Assembly (NCBI GenBank): GCA_902577525.1
Contig: CACGZG010000004.1
Span: 46,775-110,774 of the forward strand
Direction: 5' to 3'
Origin: an uncultured Pelagibacteraceae bacterium
GTDB lineage: Bacteria > Pseudomonadota > Alphaproteobacteria > Pelagibacterales > Pelagibacteraceae
Length of the DNA: 64,000 nucleotides
Part shown: piece by piece, positions 18,573 through 26,625 of the stretch
Layout of the letters: every line of letters begins with the position of its first letter
Numbering within the stretch: the first letter of the stretch is position 1
Program-made: the position numbers and the translations under genes
Notes under the pieces: generated by a model
What the model was told of the DNA's origin: nothing
Database searches by the model: none
What the model saw: only the letters and a program-made list of their open reading frames with translations

Positions 18573-19783
18573 AATAAACTATTTGCTATCCATTTGTGAA
18601 ATTGATGAGTTGGTTGATCCATGACTGGTGAAAAATTTCCACCATTATAAACAGGTGAATTTCTCCCTTCTTGCATTCCTTCTATAGCACTGACATCTTC
18701 CAACATAACATCTTTCCAAAATCTTGCATTTTCTTTTCTCAATTCTTTGAATTCTTCACCATTAGCGCTTTCATTACCAACATAATACATTTGCATGTGT
18801 TCTTTAGTTTTATCAATCGTAATTGGTTCCAACCAAAAAATATAAAAATGATCTATGTGCAAACCTATCATCACATTAGGAAATAAAGCTATATATTCTG
18901 AATTTTTAAGCATATTTTTATCCCAGTTAGGAAAATTTTTAAATTTTTTGTTACCTTTAATTAATTGTTCATATTTTTTACTTCCTTGGCCAGCAAATCT
19001 ATTAGGTAAACTTTGTATATGATAATGATCATCTATATTTGAAACCTTATTAAGCTCTGGATGTATTGTAGGTAAATGATAACTTTCACAATAATTTTCT
19101 ATAGCAAATTTCCAATTACATTTTACATCTAAATCAAAATAACCATAATCATTTGAGTGAATGATAGAGTTTTGATCATCATCAGTAATAAATTTTTCCC
19201 ATCTTTGCTTAAGTGGTTTTATGTAATCATCAAAATTAATTTCATTTGAGTTGATATTCACAAATATAACATCCATCCAAATTCTAGTTCTCACTTCTTT
19301 TAAATTACTTTTTGTTTTATCAAATTTTTCAGATTGATGTTTGTTTAGTCCTCCGATATGAGGAGTTGCCACAAGATTACCTGTAAAATCATAAGACCAG
19401 GAATGATATGGACATCTGATAACATTTTTCAAATTGCAGCTATTATCTAATAGTTTAAATCCTCTGTGGCTGCATACATTGTGAAAAACCCGAATTTTTT
19501 TTTTCTTGTCCCTAATCATTATCAAAGGAATTCCTAGTAGATTGTAAGGTTTAGCATCTCCAGGATTTGGTATTGAACTCCCGACACCAATAACAGTCCA
19601 TTTATTAAAAAAAATCTTCTCTCTCTCAAAGATAAAATAATCTTTATTATTATAACATTCATTTGGTAGACCATTGGCCATTTCTATTGGCTTGTCTACA
19701 TTATGAAGTTTTTCAATATTAAGTATTTCCGATAAGGGTAAATTTTTACGATTCTGGTTCACAAAAAAAATTATCATGGGCAT
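18569..19783 (-). CDS. Rieske non-heme iron oxygenase alpha subunit
   Basis: An aromatic-ring-hydroxylating-type oxygenase of about 404 residues. In track numbering the Rieske 2Fe-2S ligands are C108-x-H110 and C128-x2-H131, and the mononuclear iron site is ENYCESYHLPTIHPEL with H240 and H245. The track starts with TTG at 19795; ATG at 19783 or 19777 is more likely. The overall type is that of quaternary-amine monooxygenases (choline, carnitine or glycine betaine), and proximity to dimethylglycine dehydrogenase makes glycine betaine demethylation a reasonable idea. No reductase partner is adjacent. The substrate is inference. Confidence 0.8.
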   Translation of the reverse strand: MPMIIFFVNQNRKNLPLSEILNIEKLHNVDKPIEMANGLPNECYNNKDYFIFEREKIFFNKWTVIGVGSSIPNPGDAKPYNLLGIPLIMIRDKKKKIRVFHNVCSHRGFKLLDNSCNLKNVIRCPYHSWSYDFTGNLVATPHIGGLNKHQSEKFDKTKSNLKEVRTRIWMDVIFVNINSNEINFDDYIKPLKQRWEKFITDDDQNSIIHSNDYGYFDLDVKCNWKFAIENYCESYHLPTIHPELNKVSNIDDHYHIQSLPNRFAGQGSKKYEQLIKGNKKFKNFPNWDKNMLKNSEYIALFPNVMIGLHIDHFYIFWLEPITIDKTKEHMQMYYVGNESANGEEFKELRKENARFWKDVMLEDVSAIEGMQEGRNSPVYNGGNFSPVMDQPTHQFHKWIANSLL

Positions 19784-19816
19784 ATATTTTGGCAACTAAT
19801 TTCGCCGCATAGATAT

Positions 19817-20590
19817 ATGAATTTCTTTGACAGCTTTTTTAAAAAATATAATGATAAAGATATGAAATTTTCTTTAGAAATTGGGCCACAAACTGATCTT
19901 GATACAGTCCCACCGGTAAGTGATGTATATATCACAATGCTGCCAGGTGGAGATTATAAAGAGACCGCTCAACAGGCAGTTGAGTTAGTTAAAAAGGGGT
20001 TCAACCCAGTGCCTCATTTTCCAGCAAGATCAATGCAGGATGAAAAACAGCTTAAAGATTATGTTTCTAGATGTAAAGACGGAGGTGTTAAACAAGTTTT
20101 AATAATCGGTGGTGGAAGAGAACCAATGGGAAAATTTGATAGTTCTTTTCAACTTTTAGAGACTGGTTATTTTGAGAGGATGACAATAGGAATTGCTGGA
20201 CACCCAGAGGGGAGTCCTGATATATCCGACTCAGATTTAGAAAAAGCTATGATTGATAAAAAGCCTTATGCTGACTATATAGTAACTCAATGGTTATTAG
20301 ATCACCAGCCAATTATAGATTTTATCTCTAAACAAAGCGTGCCAGTGCATGTAGGAATTACTGGGCCTCTTAAGATATCAAGCTTAATTAAATTTGCTAA
20401 TATTGTAGGAGCAAAAAATTCCATTAACTTTCTTAAATCTAATTTTACTAAGGCGTTAGATTTATTGAAACCTAAAGACCCTAATGATTTAATTGGGAAA
20501 GTTAAATCGCATACTGATTTCTTCCACATTTATACATTCGGCGGCTTGAAGGAAACTAACAAGTGGTTGAAGGAGAATGGTTATGTCTAA
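19817..20590 (+). CDS. MetF-like methylenetetrahydrofolate reductase family protein
   Basis: A 257-residue TIM-barrel protein of the MTHFR family: FSLEIGP near residue 18, PHFPARSM near 71-78, IGGGREP near 97, and GIAGHPEGSPD near 125-135 are the typical flavin and folate contact segments. It is shorter than classical MetF (about 290) and the N-terminal motif is divergent. It overlaps the GcvT-fold demethylase gene by 8 bases, an arrangement like metF with ligM or dmdA in other bacteria, suggesting that it oxidises methyl-THF made by that demethylase to methylene-THF. Confidence 0.82.
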   Translation: MNFFDSFFKKYNDKDMKFSLEIGPQTDLDTVPPVSDVYITMLPGGDYKETAQQAVELVKKGFNPVPHFPARSMQDEKQLKDYVSRCKDGGVKQVLIIGGGREPMGKFDSSFQLLETGYFERMTIGIAGHPEGSPDISDSDLEKAMIDKKPYADYIVTQWLLDHQPIIDFISKQSVPVHVGITGPLKISSLIKFANIVGAKNSINFLKSNFTKALDLLKPKDPNDLIGKVKSHTDFFHIYTFGGLKETNKWLKENGYV

Positions 20591-21941
20591 AGAATTTGAC
20601 TATACGAAACTAAAACATTTTACATCAGTAGATCAATCAGATCGAAAGGTGCCTTATAATTTAAGACAGAGTGGACCAACAAAAGTTGAAATGTTAATTT
20701 CAACAAGAGTAAGAAAATCCCCTTATTGGCATTTATCTATGCAAGCGGGTTGTTGGAGAGCGACAGTTTACAATCGTATTTATCATCCAAGAGGTTATGT
20801 AAAACCAGAGGATGGTGGAGCAATGGTTGAATATGATGCAATTGTTAATCATGTTACTATGTGGAATGTTGCAGTTGAAAGACAAATACAAGTCAAAGGT
20901 CCGGATGCAGAAAAATTTGTTGATTATGTTATTACAAGAGATGCAACAAAAATTTCACCAATGCGAGCAAGATACGTAATTTTATGTAACGCATATGGTG
21001 GAGTTTTAAATGATCCGATTCTTTTAAGAATTTCTAAAGATGAGTTTTGGTTTTCACTATCAGACTCTGATATTGGTTTGTATTTGCAAGGTGTAAATGC
21101 AGATGGAAGATTTAATTGTTCCATTGAAGAAATTGATGCTTGTCCTGTTCAAATTCAAGGGCCCAAATCAAAAGCACTAATGAAAGATTTATTGGGTGAT
21201 CAAGTGGATTTAGAAAATATGCCATTCTATGGTTTGGCAGAGGTTAAGGTTGCTGGAAGAAGTTGTGTAATCTCTCAATCTGGTTTTTCCGGAGAAGCAG
21301 GTTATGAAATATATTTAAGAGATGCAACTTTGTACGCAGATGAAATGTGGAACGCGGTCCTTGATGCAGGTAAAAAACATAGTCTAATGGTAATTGCACC
21401 AGCTCACCATAGAAGAATACAAGCAGGAATTCTATCTTGGGGACAAGATATGGATCAGCAACATAATCCATTTCAATGTAATTTAGGTTATCAAGTTTCA
21501 TTATCTGGTAAAGGTGAATGGAATAAAAAAGCTGATTATGTTGGTAAAGCAGTCTTAGAGAAAATGGGCGCAGATTTAAAAGCAGGAAAAAAACCATATA
21601 AACTTCAATTAGTTGGAATGGAGTTAGGTGGTAAACCAATTGATGATTACGCACCTGACTTTTGGTTAGTATCACCGGAAGATGGTGGAGATCCAGTTGG
21701 ATTTATTACTTCACCATGGTGGCATCCAGAAAAGAAAACTAATATTGCTATGGGATACGTTCCGTTTGATGGAACTTTAAATCCCAATGGATTTCCAAAA
21801 AATAAAGTTGGAACTAAATATAAAGTTCATTTGCCTGAAAAATATTCAGATACTCCAGGAAAGCCAGTCGATGCAACTATAGTTGATATTCCTTTTAAAG
21901 AATCTTTCAATGCTAATACTAGAGAAGTTGTAAAAGGTTAA
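20583..21941 (+). CDS. GcvT-fold THF-dependent demethylase (DmdA/LigM-like)
   Basis: The first ATG (20577) is one base after AGGAG; the next ATG at 20583 is spaced 7 bases and is preferred (452 residues). The middle shares DmdA-like stretches (MWNVAVERQIQVKGPD, GGVLNDPI, FWFSLSDSDI, VQIQGPK) and RRIQAGILSWGQDM resembles the DmdA RIEAGLLSYGNDM region. It is longer than DmdA (about 370) and closer in length to the LigM/DesA O-demethylases. It would move a methyl group from an S-, O- or N-methyl compound to THF, next to a MetF-like partner. The substrate is unknown. Confidence 0.8.
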   Translation: MSKEFDYTKLKHFTSVDQSDRKVPYNLRQSGPTKVEMLISTRVRKSPYWHLSMQAGCWRATVYNRIYHPRGYVKPEDGGAMVEYDAIVNHVTMWNVAVERQIQVKGPDAEKFVDYVITRDATKISPMRARYVILCNAYGGVLNDPILLRISKDEFWFSLSDSDIGLYLQGVNADGRFNCSIEEIDACPVQIQGPKSKALMKDLLGDQVDLENMPFYGLAEVKVAGRSCVISQSGFSGEAGYEIYLRDATLYADEMWNAVLDAGKKHSLMVIAPAHHRRIQAGILSWGQDMDQQHNPFQCNLGYQVSLSGKGEWNKKADYVGKAVLEKMGADLKAGKKPYKLQLVGMELGGKPIDDYAPDFWLVSPEDGGDPVGFITSPWWHPEKKTNIAMGYVPFDGTLNPNGFPKNKVGTKYKVHLPEKYSDTPGKPVDATIVDIPFKESFNANTREVVKG

Positions 21942-21955
21942 TTTAATTTTATTGG

Positions 21956-21984
21956 TGGAGGAGTTATAAACTCCTCCATATTTT
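21956..21984 (+). terminator. Rho-independent terminator after the GcvT-fold demethylase gene
   Basis: TGGAGGAGTT (21956-21965) and AACTCCTCCA (21969-21978) form a perfect 10-bp stem with an ATA loop, followed by TATTTT. It ends the metF-like and demethylase transcript 15 bases after the stop codon. Confidence 0.85.
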
Positions 21985-21985
21985 C

Positions 21986-22090
21986 GTGTCAAGAATCCTC
22001 TTAATTGTTGTTTGCATTATATTTGCTATTGTATTAATAATCTTTCCATTGATAGTTTCTTACAAAGATCAAAAAAATAAAAAAAAATAA
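21986..22090 (+). CDS. Possible small membrane protein with GTG start (34 aa)
   Basis: A hand-read ORF absent from the track: GTG at 21986, TAA at 22088-22090, directly abutting the ATG of the Yip1-like gene. The product is one hydrophobic helix (residues 4-26, Ile/Val/Phe-rich) plus a Lys-rich tail (KDQKNKKK). This is the layout of a real small inner-membrane protein, but no ribosome site is visible and the start lies right after a terminator. It may be a leaderless ORF or a chance reading frame in AT-rich DNA. Confidence 0.3.
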   Translation: MSRILLIVVCIIFAIVLIIFPLIVSYKDQKNKKK

Positions 22091-22633
22091 ATGCTAGGTG
22101 AATTTTTAGATATCGTTTTTAAATCAATCAAATTAGACAAATCTCTTTATAGAGATAATAAAAATTTTGGTGAGGCCTCTATATATTTTTCAGGTATAAT
22201 AATGATTTTAGATGGTATTGCTGGTGCAGTTGCAGCAAATACAGTTATAAAAACTGCAGTGGCCATGTCAGGACTTACTGCTATTTTAACTTGGTTCATT
22301 TGGGCAATATTTATTTTTGTAATTGGAGTAAAACTTTTTCCAGAAAAACAAACTAAAGTCTCATTTAAAAAAGTTTTAACCGCTGTAGGTTTTGCTCATG
22401 CGCCAGGTTTATTGAGATTTTTTGCCTTAACGCCGGAGTTGATGATACCAATAATTTTTTTAACACAATTTTGGATTTTCGCTTCTCTTATAATTTCTAC
22501 AAAAGAAATTTTGAACCTTAAATCAAATATTAAATCTTTTGGGATAGTATTTTTATCATTCTTAATAATTGCTTTTTTATCAATTGCATTTGTTATGAGT
22601 AGAATGAATGCTTTGCCAATTAATCATATTTAA
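22091..22633 (+). CDS. Yip1-domain-like integral membrane protein
   Basis: A 180-residue protein with about five predicted membrane helices. The arrangement of helices with a KLFPEKQTKVSFKKVLTAVGFAHAPGLL segment in the centre resembles bacterial Yip1 family proteins, whose function is unknown. Its stop overlaps the stop of a convergent small zinc-ribbon-like ORF. No operon partner of known function is present apart from a possible 34-residue ORF upstream. Confidence 0.7.
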   Translation: MLGEFLDIVFKSIKLDKSLYRDNKNFGEASIYFSGIIMILDGIAGAVAANTVIKTAVAMSGLTAILTWFIWAIFIFVIGVKLFPEKQTKVSFKKVLTAVGFAHAPGLLRFFALTPELMIPIIFLTQFWIFASLIISTKEILNLKSNIKSFGIVFLSFLIIAFLSIAFVMSRMNALPINHI

Positions 22634-22791
22634 ATCGGGAATATTGTTTTAGATACTCTGCAAGATTTACATATTTTAAAACCAGTTAAAATTAAGTTTT
22701 GAGAGACACTTTCATGTTTTTCCTTACACTCGTCACAAATATCATCTAATTCATTTAGATCATCATCTTTTAAATTTTCAAATTCAATCAT
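22630..22791 (-). CDS. Small zinc-ribbon-like protein (53 aa) at the end of the DUF3726 cassette
   Basis: A hand-read ORF missing from the track: ATG at 22791, TAA at 22630-22632, 53 residues. It has two paired cysteine knuckles, CDEC at residues 19-22 and CKSC at 41-44, the spacing of a minimal zinc ribbon, after an acidic N-terminus (KDDDLNELDD). The start overlaps the DUF3726 stop by 8 bases, so it is probably translated by coupling. Its function is unknown; it may be a cofactor or regulatory subunit of the cassette. Confidence 0.7.
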   Translation of the reverse strand: MIEFENLKDDDLNELDDICDECKEKHESVSQNLILTGFKICKSCRVSKTIFPI

Positions 22792-23395
22792 TATCAGTCA
22801 AGCCCGCTCCTGCTGCACTTTGTTTTAAACTATCAGTTTCTTCAACAAAAGTTTCTTCTGAGAGTTTATAAAGATTTTTCCACTCTGTTTCACTAAAATT
22901 ATCTTTGTTTTCCCTAAAACTAATTTCAATATTTTTAGATTCTACTGGGTACTCATCATCAATTTTTGTTGAGAAAACGCTCATATTAAAATTCAATAAA
23001 AATTGATTATCATTAAATTTAAATAAAATTTTTTTTCCAACTACCTCAGAGGCTCTACTTAAAAAAGGTAAAAATAATAAAGGGTATCCTACTTTTTCAA
23101 ATGTACATTTTTTAAATTTTTCTAATGTTCTGACTTGATCCAAAAAATTTACACCAAGGTTTATTGGGCAAAATATATTTTTGTCTGATTTATTATTTTT
23201 AACTATTTGTTTAAGATTTTTAAATTTTTTTAAATTTTCATCGTTTAAGTACTCACTTAAATTTTTAATACCCGGTAATCCAAAAAGTTCTAATAACTTT
23301 ATTGATTTAGCTATCTCTTCTGAAATACCCCAAGAAAATCCAGCGGCTCGACTAGCTCTCTTAGAAGTCGTTTCAATTTCACTAAAAGATTTCAT
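22784..23395 (-). CDS. DUF3726 family protein
   Basis: The track frame starts at 23434, but the ATG at 23395 (MKSFSEIETTSKRASRAAG) fits the family N-terminus and lies 4 bases after the upstream stop. The protein (203 residues) has the DUF3726 hallmarks: KRASRAAGFSWGISEEIAKSI near the start, an IFCPINLG-type centre, and the invariant-looking C-terminus AAGAGLTDND. The function of DUF3726 is unknown. It is embedded in a minus-strand cassette with an M19 dipeptidase and two unknown proteins, suggesting a joint role. Confidence 0.8.
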   Translation of the reverse strand: MKSFSEIETTSKRASRAAGFSWGISEEIAKSIKLLELFGLPGIKNLSEYLNDENLKKFKNLKQIVKNNKSDKNIFCPINLGVNFLDQVRTLEKFKKCTFEKVGYPLLFLPFLSRASEVVGKKILFKFNDNQFLLNFNMSVFSTKIDDEYPVESKNIEISFRENKDNFSETEWKNLYKLSEETFVEETDSLKQSAAGAGLTDND

Positions 23396-23399
23396 AACT

Positions 23400-24245
23400 T
23401 TAAGAATGGGAATTATAAACCCACTGATCATCATAATTTTTAAGTTGCCCTGGAAGAGGTGCCCCTTGAAACATGCATATTCTTAGCCATTTATCTGACC
23501 TTGGATCAAATTTTAAAGCTCCAAAAAATGAAAGTTTTAATCTGAGCATATCAATTGGAACTATATTTTTGCTAATGGTGTTGTCTTGTATCTCTGAATA
23601 TGGAAATTTTTCAATTATAAATGCTCTTCTAACAACGTGTCTTAAATCTGAATTATTAATCAAGAATCTATCTATTGTCATATTTTTTTTACTTTCTAAT
23701 AATTTACTATATAATTTTTTTATATCTCTTGCGATTGCAAGAGGTTGCTCTAATTCAGAGCCTTTTTCCTCAAACCTATCAGCAATTCTTGGCTCCTCTT
23801 TGTTTTTCGAAATAAACCAAAATTTTTTATTATTCTCTTTTTTGTCAAAATTAATTAATAAGATATCTTTATATTTTTTTTTAATTATAGATCTTAAATC
23901 GTCAACTTTTCGATTAGTGGGAATATTAAAATATTTATCTTCATCTGAACTCATTTGGTTAACTAAAGGCTCAGTAATTTTGCCATATGGCTCCATCATA
24001 ATTGAAACGACATATTCTATACACTCTTCACAACTTTGTTTTTCTAACCATAAATATAATTTGTTAAAAGGATAATTTGTCTTAAAATCGAATCTATTTT
24101 CAACATAATCAATAAATTTTTGAACATCTTTAAAAAGGTCTTTAATTTTTTTTTGTTGATATTCACTTTCAGTGCTCCAATTAATTAAGTTTTGTATTGA
24201 GCTTTTTAGACATTGTTTAAATAAATTACTTTCTTTTAAACTCAC
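23400..24245 (-). CDS. Uncharacterised protein of the DUF3726 cassette (281 aa)
   Basis: A 281-residue soluble protein that I do not recognise. There is no signal peptide or membrane segment. It has a CEECIEYVVSIMMEPYG stretch near residue 74-90 with a CxxC, a WFISKNKEEPRIADR stretch near 149, and a C-terminal GALKFDPRSDKWLRICMFQGAPLPGQ region that looks conserved. Its start overlaps the previous gene of the cassette by 20 bases and DUF3726 starts 4 bases after its stop. The all-alpha, basic character gives no function. Confidence 0.7.
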   Translation of the reverse strand: MSLKESNLFKQCLKSSIQNLINWSTESEYQQKKIKDLFKDVQKFIDYVENRFDFKTNYPFNKLYLWLEKQSCEECIEYVVSIMMEPYGKITEPLVNQMSSDEDKYFNIPTNRKVDDLRSIIKKKYKDILLINFDKKENNKKFWFISKNKEEPRIADRFEEKGSELEQPLAIARDIKKLYSKLLESKKNMTIDRFLINNSDLRHVVRRAFIIEKFPYSEIQDNTISKNIVPIDMLRLKLSFFGALKFDPRSDKWLRICMFQGAPLPGQLKNYDDQWVYNSHS

Positions 24246-25062
24246 CTTTTTTTATTTCTCTTATTTTTTTTAATGCTTGTTCTCTACACAATATCCAATT
24301 ATTTAGTAAGGTTGGATGATTAACGATAAAAGGTGCCATTCCAAGACCAGTAGAATTTCCAATTCCAAGATTTTTACAAATTTTAGGATCAAGTTTAATG
24401 GCTTTCTTTGGATTTTTATTTTTTGCAACATGGTTAACTTGATCAAATGTAAATTGTCTTACTAAATAGACCAACATCATTTCTAGTCTAAATGGACCAT
24501 TTATTTCATCTCTATTCTTTATTCTAAATCGATCTGCAAGTCCAAATTTTCCAGAGCCATATACAGCTGTTGTTCTATATAAATAACCAACTTTTTTAAG
24601 TAAATCTAAATTAGGTTGTTTGCCATTACTTAAACTTTCTACGACATGGTTAAAAACTCTTATTGATTTATTTGCTCTTGATAAAGTTAATTCTTTATAA
24701 GACAATCTTCCAACTTCTTGTTTTGGAACTTCATTTTTTAATCTTTCAATATCTTTTTTTTTTGGAACTCCGTCAAACAGAGTAAAAGCAGCATCCCATT
24801 TTGTGGCTATAACCCTATCAGATCTTTCATCATCAAATATTTTATTTGCAAAACATACTAAAGAGTAAATCCTATCTTTTTTTTGGAATGAATACACTGC
24901 AACACCAAAACCTTCCTTATCTAAATCAAATAAATCTCTTTTAAAATCCCAATCTTTAAATTCATTCAAAAAACTTCTCAAAAAAGATAGTTTTGATTGA
25001 TGAAAAGACCCTAGTCTTGATAGCTTCATTATTATATTTGGATCTCTTAATTCTACTTTCAT
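24226..25062 (-). CDS. Uncharacterised protein of the DUF3726 cassette (278 aa)
   Basis: A 278-residue soluble protein of unknown family. Notable segments are YSLVCFANKIFDDERSDRVIA (about 66-86), TKWDAAFTLFDGVP (about 87-100), YRTTAVYGSGKFGLADR (about 161-177) and GIGNSTGLGMAPFIVNHP (about 233-250). The Gly-rich, polar segments look like ligand-binding or catalytic loops, so it may be an enzyme, but no known motif is evident. It lies 2 bases after the dipeptidase gene and overlaps the next gene, so is part of one operon. Confidence 0.7.
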   Translation of the reverse strand: MKVELRDPNIIMKLSRLGSFHQSKLSFLRSFLNEFKDWDFKRDLFDLDKEGFGVAVYSFQKKDRIYSLVCFANKIFDDERSDRVIATKWDAAFTLFDGVPKKKDIERLKNEVPKQEVGRLSYKELTLSRANKSIRVFNHVVESLSNGKQPNLDLLKKVGYLYRTTAVYGSGKFGLADRFRIKNRDEINGPFRLEMMLVYLVRQFTFDQVNHVAKNKNPKKAIKLDPKICKNLGIGNSTGLGMAPFIVNHPTLLNNWILCREQALKKIREIKKGEFKRK

Positions 25063-25064
25063 TT

Positions 25065-26030
25065 TTAAATCATTTTGTAAAAATTATACCAATTGTTACC
25101 CAATATATCTTTAATTTCTATTTCGGAAAATCCAATTTTTTTTAATCCATTTTCTATGTTTAAAAATCCTGTGGCATCCCTGAACCAGTCTGGTTGTCTT
25201 GGAAAACCAGGTTTATTTTTAGAACCCTCTCCATAGTTTCTATTCTTTGACCACGTTCCATTTCTCATCCATTCTACAACTTCATCTGGCTGGTTTAGAC
25301 AAAGATCTGACCCAATTCCTATATTTTTTATATTCATAATTTCAACCGTTCTTGCTATCATTTCACAAAAGCTTTCAATCGTACAATTTGTGTTATCTTT
25401 AAGATGATGAGGATAAAGAGACAATCCTAGAATTCCACCGCTGTCACTTAATGCTTTTAACAAATCTGAAGACTTATTTCTTTTAGCTGGATGCCAAAAT
25501 GAAGGATTGGCATGGGTAATTGCAATAGGTTTTTCACTTAATTCAATTGCATCAAAAGTACTTTTTTCAGCTGAATGAGACATGTCAATAACAACACCAA
25601 TTCTATTCATTTCTCTGATTACTTCTTTACCAAAATTTGTTACACCGCTGTCAATTTTTTCATAACAACCTGTGGCTAGTAATGATTGATTGTTGTAAGT
25701 TAATTGCATAAATCTACAACCAAGTTCATGAACTTTTTCAACTAAATTAATATCATCTTCTATAGGTGAACAATTTTGAAAACCAAAAAAAATAGCCGTT
25801 TTTTTTTCTTTATTAGCTTTTTCAATATCCTTAAAATCTCTTCCTAAAAAAATTAAATCTGAATTATCTTTAAGTAATTTTTCCCACTTTTTTATTTTTT
25901 CGCAAAATTCTTTAAAATCTTCGTGATAAACAACAGTTGCATGAACAGCATCTAAACCTGCTTTTCTATTAATTTCAAATACCTCTCGAGACCAATTACA
26001 ATATTGGAGATTATCAATCCTAAAATTCAT
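25065..26030 (-). CDS. M19 family dipeptidase (renal dipeptidase-like)
   Basis: A 321-residue zinc hydrolase of peptidase family M19. The typical GCRFMQLTYNNQS (about 105-117), the DMSHSA segment (about 149-154), the ITHANPS His motif (about 173-179) and NIGIGSDLC with the C-terminal Asp (about 237-245) are seen. It lacks a signal peptide, so it is cytoplasmic. M19 enzymes cleave L,D-dipeptides or beta-lactam-like amides. It is the first gene of the DUF3726 cassette, which may process an unusual amide or dipeptide-like compound. Confidence 0.88.
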   Translation of the reverse strand: MNFRIDNLQYCNWSREVFEINRKAGLDAVHATVVYHEDFKEFCEKIKKWEKLLKDNSDLIFLGRDFKDIEKANKEKKTAIFFGFQNCSPIEDDINLVEKVHELGCRFMQLTYNNQSLLATGCYEKIDSGVTNFGKEVIREMNRIGVVIDMSHSAEKSTFDAIELSEKPIAITHANPSFWHPAKRNKSSDLLKALSDSGGILGLSLYPHHLKDNTNCTIESFCEMIARTVEIMNIKNIGIGSDLCLNQPDEVVEWMRNGTWSKNRNYGEGSKNKPGFPRQPDWFRDATGFLNIENGLKKIGFSEIEIKDILGNNWYNFYKMI

Positions 26031-26133
26031 TTTAATAAATTTATTTCAACCATATCAATATGTTTTTTTAAATACTATTTATTTTATTGAAATTTTAATT
26101 TAATTTTGAAATAAAGTTTAAACTTAAAATCTC

Positions 26134-26622
26134 ATGAAAAAAAATAAAAACCATAAAGTTGCAGTTATTATGGGTAGTCAATCTGACTATAAAACAATGA
26201 AAATGACTGTTAAAATCTTAAAAAATATAGGTTTAAAGTATGAGACTAAAATTATTTCAGCACATCGAACTCCAAAAAGGATGTACGAATTTGCTAGTTC
26301 CGCTAAAGATAAATTTGGAGTTATAATTGCGGGTGCTGGTGGATCAGCTCATTTACCAGGTATGGTCTCAGCTTTAACAACAATACCAGTTTTAGGTGTA
26401 CCAATTGAAAGTAAAAAACTTAAAGGTATAGATAGCTTACTGTCAATAGCTCAAATGCCTAAAGGAGTTCCTGTAGGAACTTTAGCAATTGGAGAAGATG
26501 GTGCAATGAATGCTGCTTTATTAGCAGCTTCTATCATTGCAAACAATAATCCAACTATCAAAAAAAAATTAGAGAATTGGAGACTGTCTCAAACACGATC
26601 AGTAAAGAAAAAACCTAAATAG
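26134..26622 (+). CDS. purE: N5-carboxyaminoimidazole ribonucleotide mutase
   Basis: A 162-residue class I Pur[15 protein letters not shown] near residue 9, [13 protein letters not shown] near 43, and [26 protein letters not shown] near 66-91 are signature stretches. It converts N5-CAIR to CAIR in purine synthesis. purK follows after 3 bases, forming the usual two-enzyme unit. Confidence 0.97.
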   Translation: MKKNKNHKVAVIMGSQSDYKTMKMTVKILKNIGLKYETKIISAHRTPKRMYEFASSAKDKFGVIIAGAGGSAHLPGMVSALTTIPVLGVPIESKKLKGIDSLLSIAQMPKGVPVGTLAIGEDGAMNAALLAASIIANNNPTIKKKLENWRLSQTRSVKKKPK

Positions 26623-26625
26623 AAT

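Noticed and set aside
21244-21675. 143-residue minus-strand ORF
   Set aside because: Lies inside the GcvT-fold demethylase gene, with shadow-like Leu/Tyr/His composition and no motif.
23473-24075. 200-residue plus-strand ORF
   Set aside because: Antisense to the 281-residue cassette gene, which has tight operon spacing; the hydrophobic Leu/Ser/Ile content is typical of a shadow frame.
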